Assembly: GCA_021234155.1 (NCBI GenBank)
Contig: JAJEKV010000040.1
Span: forward strand, 6,750,438 to 6,814,437
DNA length: 64,000 nt
Reading direction: 5' to 3'
Source of the DNA: Isoetes taiwanensis
Lineage: Eukaryota > Streptophyta > Lycopodiopsida > Isoetales > Isoetaceae
Position numbers and translations under genes: made by a program. Shown here piece after piece: positions 56,690-64,000 of this stretch; position 1 is the stretch's first letter, and each line of letters begins with the position of its first letter. Below the pieces are notes generated by a model. That model was not told the origin of the DNA, ran no database searches, and saw only the letters and a program-made list of their open reading frames with translations.

Positions 56690-57615
56690 CTATCAATGAC
56701 GAACAAACGCAATTGAAAATGTAATGAGGACATGTAAAGGATTTTTAACATTAGGGAGCTATTGATATTGATCACTCAAAAATACTACCTTCATAAAAAT
56801 TTGTTTTATGGGATTGTAATGTCTAAATTAGGCACTATTATAGACACTCTATTATGCACAGCCTATTACGCATATAGTGCGTAATGAGGTGTGCATAATA
56901 TGGTGTGATATGGGTAAGGTGCCATGTTGGGTGGGCTTTTCATTTTTCTAACACATGGATTGTGTGGTAGCTTAGGATGATTCTTATTGTGTGTCACGTT
57001 TTGAGGTATAAAGCTTCATTTTATTTTCTTTTTTCTTTTTATTTTTATTTTTTAAGTTGGAGCTCTCAACGAATTTGCTGGATATTTAAACCAATACTAT
57101 ATGAATAAATTACGACGCCCAACATTGGGCGTAAGTTGGAAACCCATAGATATTGCAAATGGTGAGCATGCATTAATGGTGTAGAAAGGATATGGCATAT
57201 TTCTTCTCGTGTGAAAGTGATGGTGCTTAGAAAATATTTTTTCTCATATGATGATGGTCCTTAAATATGGTAGTACTTAAACTCAAGACGAATGGGAAGG
57301 AAATTTAGGTTCAATCTTGCTTTGTTTAATATTGCTTTGTGACATGTGAGTTTAAGTTTAGTTGCGAATTTTCTTAGTTAGCTATAAAATAAAATAGATA
57401 ATTCATTTCCCTAAGAGCTTGCATGCCTCCTATCTTAGATCCTATATGCCTCTTATCTTATAGCCTATATACCTCCTATTTGTTACCTTTTGAAATTAAT
57501 TATTAATCCTATAGATTTGCCATTCCTTGGTTTTTGCAGTTCCTTGAAGAAGTGCATGCATGCAAGGGGTTAAGGGTGGTTGTCCATTCCAATGCGTTCA
57601 TGTAGAGAATAATAT
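56690..57615. other. AT-rich non-coding interval
   Basis: No feature supported. Near 56,850-56,910 'tattatgcacagcctattac' and 'gcgtaatgaggtgtgcataa' form a loose inverted repeat. Confidence 0.4.
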
Positions 57616-57621
57616 CAACAT

Positions 57622-57698
57622 TAAAAAATGATACAATTCTTGTTGAAACGATCTCTTAGTAAAAAATGATACAATTCTTGTTGAAACGATCTCTTAGT
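57622..57698 (+). repeat. Perfect tandem duplication, 38-39 bp unit
   Basis: 'aaaaaatgatacaattcttg' plus 'ttgaaacgatctcttagt' occurs twice in succession without change. Confidence 0.97.
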
Positions 57699-57699
57699 A

Positions 57700-60560
57700 G
57701 TCCACAACAACTTCACTGATAAAGTGCATTGCATAGTTTCTTGATTGCAAAGTTTATTGAATAGTAAGTTGAATAATTTCTAACAAAATCAAACTTAAAA
57801 ATAGAAAGCCCATTTTATAGGATAACCACAGGTATACTAACATGGTTCTACCGTACACACTGTGCTTGAGAACTGCATGGGAACAAATGTCTCCTTGCAA
57901 TCTTTTATCATATAGGCAAGCTTTTTGTGGCCTGGTTTCCATTCAATTAGCCCAACATTAGACAAAGTTGGCAAAGTTGACACAGAATCTGCCATTAATC
58001 TCCTTCTATTTGGCTTGAGGTATAAGGCATCAACCACAACTCATCCTTCACCTTCATATCAGAACTTCCATACCGGACCTATAACAACTGAGAATAATTG
58101 TAAACAATAGCAAACAAAAGTGTTCACTTTTATGCCTAGGCATGTCAGGTTTCAAAATTTACTTGAAATATTTGAAGCTCAACTATAAAGAAATTGAGAC
58201 AGCCATCATGAACATAATAATAGAATGACCATGCGAGATTGAAATCAAACTTATTGGATCTCAAAAAAATGCTTTTATAAATAGGAGAAAGATAATTGCT
58301 TCAACATTTTTTAGAAGCTTGCAAACTGCAACATATGTGGCATTTTTTACAAAGCTTGTGAACTGCAACTTATGTGTTGAACTGCTCCTAATAAGTGTCT
58401 TTCTGTGCCTTCGGTCAATTATTCCTTGATAAGCCCTGGTCATGTGAATGTATTGAAGTAGTGAAACAGACATGCAATGCACATTCATATAAAACTGAAG
58501 CAATTCTTAGGGCCTTCACCTTGCCATGCAATGACTACTGTAATTTGGCACATTCAGATTTTGAAGATGGATGGAGCATGCACATGACCATCTTTAACTG
58601 GAACTTCAATACAATTGCTAATTGCTAACTGGTTTGCTGGGAGCTCGAAAAGCCATGCCAAAAATTGAAAAGGTTTATTCCCTTAATGGCACTATGGGCA
58701 AGACCTGATTGTCCTCGGCATCTTTTGGTTCAATTTCAAGATGCTCTCAGCTGCCAACATGTGCTTCAGCATGGCAACCATCTCAGGGGTACTAGTTTCG
58801 CAGTACAATAGGATCTCTCCCCTCTTCAATTATGTAACCGTCAGGAGGAGCTTTGCAAAGTGAGGGCAGCCTTTAAAAGAAATGGGTGGTGTGTAGAGGA
58901 GGGCAGCAATCATTCTAGATCAATGGCCTTCCAATCCTTGGATTTGCTATCTCTAGATATATCAAACAGCATAAAATTTACCATTAGCATTGGCATTATC
59001 TTTTTTTTTTTGTACTTTGCTTCCTGTCCCTTTTTTTATTTGTGTGTCATGGCCAATTTGGCCTTTGTGGACATTAAAAAACGTATCTAACTATCTATTT
59101 ATCTCGTAGTCATCCATTTAGTTTGATGCCATGACTGCTTCGAACATCGATCATCACTACCATCGGATATGGCCTCATCAAGACCATGGACACATTAAGA
59201 AGTCTATACACTATGAGGATCAACTTTAAGAGGAGCAATGGATGAAGAAACATGTGTCATGCTAAGAGCACGTGTGACAGAAGATGAGCTCGGCTCCTGG
59301 ACAAGCAAAGAATCAAGAACTCAAGGTTGAACAATAGAAGGTTCTTGAGCATCTTTATGAAATTGAGGCTAGATATCATGTCAAAAAGAAGCAAAAGCCT
59401 AATGCTTATGAAACAAACGAGCCAATTCTGGACCATTCAACATTTGAGGGCTAGCTTTTTATACCATAAGCCACTCTTCACCACAATACAATCTAGTAAC
59501 GGCGAGCCAAGGGGTAAAGAAAACACAAATTCTGGGGCCTTTTATAATAGAATGAGAAATACATATTCCAAGTCCATTTGCAATGAGGACCAAAAATTGA
59601 TGAACCATCAAATCATGAGATAGGTTAGGAATTGAGACTCAGTAGAGCATTTTTAATGCACTAACCCTACCAAGAGAAAACCTAAAAGAGTAATACTGAT
59701 ACAGAAAGTAAGCACCACCAAGTGGCTCAATCCCTCTAGACAGCAAACGGTCCACTGCATCACTACTCTCAAACATAAATAAAACCATATTTTTTTTGTC
59801 AATAATTTGATAGATCAAGAAGGGAAGAGTTGAAGACGCCCCAATAAACGAGCCAATCAGATACGAAATCGCATAAAATCTAGATTATCACCAGTAAAGT
59901 ATCCAATCACTACATGCAATGATAAGTTCTCAGTACATCTAACATGCGCCTGATGATCCACCTCCACCACAGGAATTCTAGAAGCTTGAACAACATTTAA
60001 CAGTCTAATTGGTAAAAGACATCATTAGGGGGTAGCCCTTTCTGTAACTAAGATTGCCAAGCTTTTAGTGCAGTTAATTCTGAGATGAGCCCAATTACAT
60101 CCCTACGCATCCAATCACTAAATCTCCTAAATGACACTCTTGACATAGAGTCAGATGACTGCCAGCACCAGCACTAACTGAAGCCTGAGGAGCTACATTA
60201 GAAGTAGATGTCAAATCTAACTTTAAAAACTCACCACTAGAAACATGATCTATAGCAGGAACACTTTGGAAAGGCATAAAGTTCACTTCTTGAAGAATTA
60301 CAGGACTATCTTTAATCAAAAGAGATGTATTTGCTATTCAATTGCTTACCTCTAGTTCTATGCTCCCTTTAAGCTGAGCACGTTGAACAAAGTTTTGCAT
60401 GACTTCAAAAGCACCAGGCAATTGAATAATAAGAGCACTTTCTATATCTTCCTATGTGATTTGAGGGGAATCATGCACCAGTAAGACAAAAGTAACCTTC
60501 TATTAATTCATGGCCTGCTTTGATGCTTCTTTGGCTTTCCATCTCATCTCACATAAGGGT
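57700..60560. other. Non-coding interval
   Basis: Short frames only on both strands; no motif or RNA gene recognised. Confidence 0.45.
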
Positions 60561-60945
60561 GATATGGTTTGGGGCCTATGGGAGACCATTCGAGAAAATC
60601 TTGGGTAGGCGACACCTAATTACCACATATAGAGTGTCAAAACTCAACGTCTAGATGCTTTTACCCAGTTGGTTGTGGCACGATAATTAAGGTGTCATAT
60701 CAAATGGTATCAGAGCCGAGTCTTGAGTTCAAGTATCCATAGGAGCATCTCAATTGGTAAATTGCCTCATGGGCAAAGGGTGTAAGTCCCATTCCGAGGA
60801 AGGGGATATGGTTTGCGGCCCATGGGAAACCACTCGAGAGTATCTTGGGGAGGCGGCACCTAATTATCACATATAGAGGGTCAAATCTCAACGTCTAGAT
60901 GCTTTTATCCAGTTCGTTGGGGCACCATAATTAAGGTGTTATATC
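60561..60945 (+). repeat. Tandemly repeated 244-bp unit (1.6 copies) with a tRNA-Met-like primer sequence
   Basis: 'gatatggtttggggcc' to 'gtgtcatatcaaa' recurs as 'gatatggtttgcggcc' to 'gtgttatatcaaa'. The first unit contains TGGTATCAGAGC (60,705-60,716), identical to the complement of the initiator-tRNA 3' end used as a primer site by many plant LTR retrotransposons. 'ttgagttcaagtatcc' and 'ctcaattggtaaattgcc' follow, which are tRNA-like. Could be a SINE family or an LTR fragment. Confidence 0.6.
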
Positions 60946-63240
60946 AAAGAGGATCGAAACCAAATCGGCCAATTCTGGTCCCTAAATTGAGTGAACCCTA
61001 CCAATTGTTATGCTGATAAAAATCTCTTTGAATAGGCTCTCTAATGAGCTAAAGAATGCCAGAACAGAGTCTAGATGCAGGAGTTATATTAGAAGACTTA
61101 ATCACCATCCTCAGGTACACCTCTCTCACTAGCACCTTCCTTCATGTTGCCCCACCTTCTGCCATCTCATCTCTCAGCTGCTTCCCACTCTCAACCCTTA
61201 AACTTTTTATATTTATGTAAATATTATATTTAAATTATCGCATGTGTGACAACCATACGTGTATAATATAAAGATGTTCTTGTATTTGGCCAAATTGACT
61301 CTCACTAGTGGCCCACTAGAAAGTGCAAGGCCATTTAAGATAGGATCACTTCCCAAAGGGTTTTAACCATGAGAATAGATATAATGCTTATTTGGGGGAA
61401 GCCCATGAACCACAGTTACAAGGGTCAATCATGAAGAAGTTTGAAAGTAGGTCATGGCAACATCAAAGGTGTAAATGATGGAAAAATAAATAAGGAATGG
61501 AAATAAATGGGACAAGGTGATGCTAAAATCTTAGATACCACTATAAAGGGTCTTCTAAACTTCAACGTGGTGGCTTAGAATCTTCAAATGAATGTCTTCC
61601 AAATTTCAATACCCAGAGTCTTCTAGAATATGTTTGACCAAGTTTGACCTCAAATTTGATATATTTGGCCTTAAGTCATCTTCACGCCAACTAAGGCTTC
61701 CCTCCTTCACTTATCAGATGCAAAACATGGGGGTAGCACACACCTACAAGTACCTGGACATAAAGTTCCCAACTACCACATACTGGGGCACTTCCATTCG
61801 GTTACGAGTGGCACCTATGACCAGCCCCTCTAATCTGAAGACCTGACATGCATGAACAACCCCTTCATTTTTAGAGTTTTGTTTTCTTACAATTTTGTTC
61901 TAATGTTGATGATGTACATGTATAATAGTAATGTATGACCTCAACTTCTTCTTTTTTCATGGGATATTTTATGCGAATGATTTTAGTTAGCCTTGCATTT
62001 TATCCAAGCCCCTTGCCGAGGGCTTATAGCTTGGGTTTTTTTCTCAAAACTTGAAAGACTGCAGTTTTTTAATCCCAGCAATAAGCTCTCTATAGGTATA
62101 TTGGCCAATATCTGTAGAAATTGTTGTTTTTCATAGTCTAGACTGATATAATTGAATATTTTCTGTATTTTATTTTTTGTGGATAGCTTGTAGATGTGCA
62201 GCTTTCTCATCTCTCGGCAGTACCTGTAACACTCCCTGTGCTTGTACATATGCTTGTATGTATAATGTGAGATGTTATATCACTACTTTTGGTGCATGGA
62301 TCGACGTGAACACCTCACTGGGTAGTGTGGAAAGGGAGCTTGATCCCTGAGCAACTACATGCATCAAATGTTAGCCCAAATGCGCACTCATATGTATGTT
62401 AGATCACTTTAGATACTTTATCCCTTTTCATATACGTGTATATATAAAAGCCCTAAACCCTACATATATCTCTTTAGCGTATGTTGGACTCCTCTCCTCC
62501 AAACTGTGCGCCAGCTTAAGCGCTTATCATGACAACTCTAACGACATCATACTAGTTTACTCCTTGATTATGGACGCTTCCAGGTTAGTGCACCTCCCTC
62601 TATTTGAGCTTTACTAACTTAGGGATTGTTTATGGGCCAGGGGAAACGAAGTCTTAAATCTAGAGGTATGCCCTCTTTGGATGAATGCTCTAGATGTATG
62701 ATTTTACTCTTAAGGTTGTACTCATGCAGTTTCATGGAAAGGATCTCGAATTAGAACCTTAGCCAAAGGATTACTCATGCATTTGTTTTGCATTATACTT
62801 GGGTATGTTTTTACTTGACCTATGCAAAGAAGCATGTCGCAATAGGGCAAAAGCATGGTGGGGTGTCACATTTCTAAATTCATGTAACTCATTTGCACTA
62901 CATAAATAGACTTTTGAGTATGTTTTGACTGTATGGTGAGAAGTCATATGGTCAACTAGGCTATGGATGATGATTATTCAAAAAGCTTTAACAACAACAG
63001 TTATGAAACTGCTAGTTTAAAAATACATTGTCTGCAACATAATGTACTAATATGGGCTCCTTTTTATCAGTCTAGCATGCTTTTGTCTGACACGAGTGCT
63101 AGAAAAGTGCTGGCACACTTCACCTAATGTTTTTGCAGCACTTCAATCACCTGTCACATGGAATGCATAAAAAAGGGTGCTTCACAGGTGCTGACATGAA
63201 AAAAAGTGGGTAGGTCAAGTAAAACACACCCACTCCTAGT
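60946..63240. other. Non-coding interval
   Basis: No supported gene. Frames at 61,592-61,846 and 61,983-62,249 lack motifs. Confidence 0.45.
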
Positions 63241-63249
63241 CTAGGGGTC

Positions 63250-64000
63250 TTGAGCCTATTTCAACTTCGAAGTCAAACCCACCTATGATCTTCATGGACC
63301 AACCGAGGAATTGCCATGAGCCGAGTACTAAAAAGAAGGAGAGTAATCTCTCAGCTTAGAGAATACAATGCAGACATCCTTCTTCTTCAAGGACTTAGGG
63401 TCCCAAGCTTTGAGTGTTCCAATTTAGCTGATTGGATTGCTCTAGGTTACTCTTCCATATGGATTGAGGCCACTAATACGTCTGAAATATTTCATATCAT
63501 CTGGAAAAGTCTGAACCAAAGGAGCTCTTTTTTGGTGCCATTAACATATATGCATCTTCTGAGTCTAAGACTAGAGAGACAACTTGGCCACAAATCAATA
63601 GGTGGCTTGATAGCCAGTAATTTGAGGCATGGATTATGACAGGTGATTTTAACAACACGCCATCCTGAGAATTAAAAGTTAAGAAATAGTTAAATATGTC
63701 TAGAGCAGAGAGATCTAGCTGGGATTCTTTATTGGATAATCATGTGTTTCACTATATTCCACCTTCAACTGCAAAATTCATATGGTCAAATATAGATTGC
63801 TTGGATTCTTGAAGCAGCTTCACAATGACATCTGAAATCTTTGCAGTTAACCCACTAACATGGTTTGTTTAATACTGAAGCATTATGATATTTGCAAAGG
63901 CAACAAACTTTTTACAATTTTCAGCAACCCAACTTTCTTATCTCACAACAAATGGATGAGTCTAAGAGAGGTTTCCCTAAGATTAGAGACCTAGAAATTG
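63250..64000 (+). mobile_element. LINE copy C, 5' part of ORF2 (endonuclease), cut by the window end
   Basis: 'MSRVLKRRRVISQLREYNAD' and 'ILLLQGLRVPSFECSNLADW' align with copy B ('KRKRFIATVRDFRAD', 'QEHRLPKFDSANLGEW'). The catalytic Glu position reads QGLR here (Gly instead of Glu). 'MTGDFNNTPS' follows near 63,637, then a stop, then 'SWDSLLDNHVFHYIPPST' near 63,720. Older and more damaged than copy B. Confidence 0.8.

Noticed and set aside
62396-62617. 73-codon frame near the right side
   Set aside because: Short, no domain, and surrounded by non-coding sequence.

Overview
This looks like nuclear DNA of a land plant with a large, repeat-rich genome. The exons have GT-AG introns. The window also holds plant-type LINE (L1-like) retrotransposons with poly(A) tails, tRNA-like SINE copies, long (CT)n tracts, and a plant-type BTB gene. 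Large DUF7869-type transposases make me lean to a seed-free plant (fern, lycophyte or bryophyte) or a gymnosperm rather than a flowering plant, but that is inference. Many exons that read well are interrupted by single-base shifts or lone stops. They are therefore either decayed or carry uncorrected indels, and the coordinates of multi-exon genes are approximate.

Layout. 0.1-16.4 kb: two arms of one repeat in opposite orientation (about 0.1-1.5 and 14.9-16.4 kb) flank a block made of (CT)n tracts, four tRNA-like SINEs, one clear MITE, a 105-140 bp tandem repeat, a candidate LTR, and six sites or clusters that read as heat-shock elements. 16.4-25.2 kb: a decayed LINE and two duplicated repeat segments.

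22.5-43.2 kb is the striking part. It is a compact cluster of mostly minus-strand genes that looks like one large, cargo-rich mobile element. The cluster holds a DUF7869-type transposase-like gene (39-42.2 kb, plus strand) and a second transposase-like gene (25-27.3 kb, plus strand). Its minus-strand genes include a protein combining a ParB-like segment with a beta-class DNA N-methyltransferase (35.0-38.4 kb). They also include a divergent histone H3 variant (33.1-33.8 kb), several small coiled-coil or acidic genes (two of them a tandem duplicate), and a multi-exon gene of unknown function. A family of about 65-bp sequences with inverted ends (GGATCACACGACG / CGTGTGATCC or GGCCGCGGTGATCC) recurs at gene borders. 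In at least three cases it lies 100-155 bp upstream of a minus-strand start codon, twice directly above a TATA-like box. A second palindrome family (core GTGTATTCGAATACAC) clusters upstream of, and inside a probable intron of, the methyltransferase gene. Together these suggest a mobile unit that carries its own chromatin and DNA-modification genes under a shared promoter element.

43.8-50.4 kb: a LINE 3' end and a nearly full-length decayed LINE with endonuclease, reverse transcriptase and poly(A). 51.2-54.7 kb: host-like minus-strand genes, with exons of an hnRNP U-like P-loop kinase domain and a BTB protein. 54.7-63.3 kb is mainly non-coding with a few local tandem duplications. A third LINE copy starts at 63.3 kb and runs off the window.
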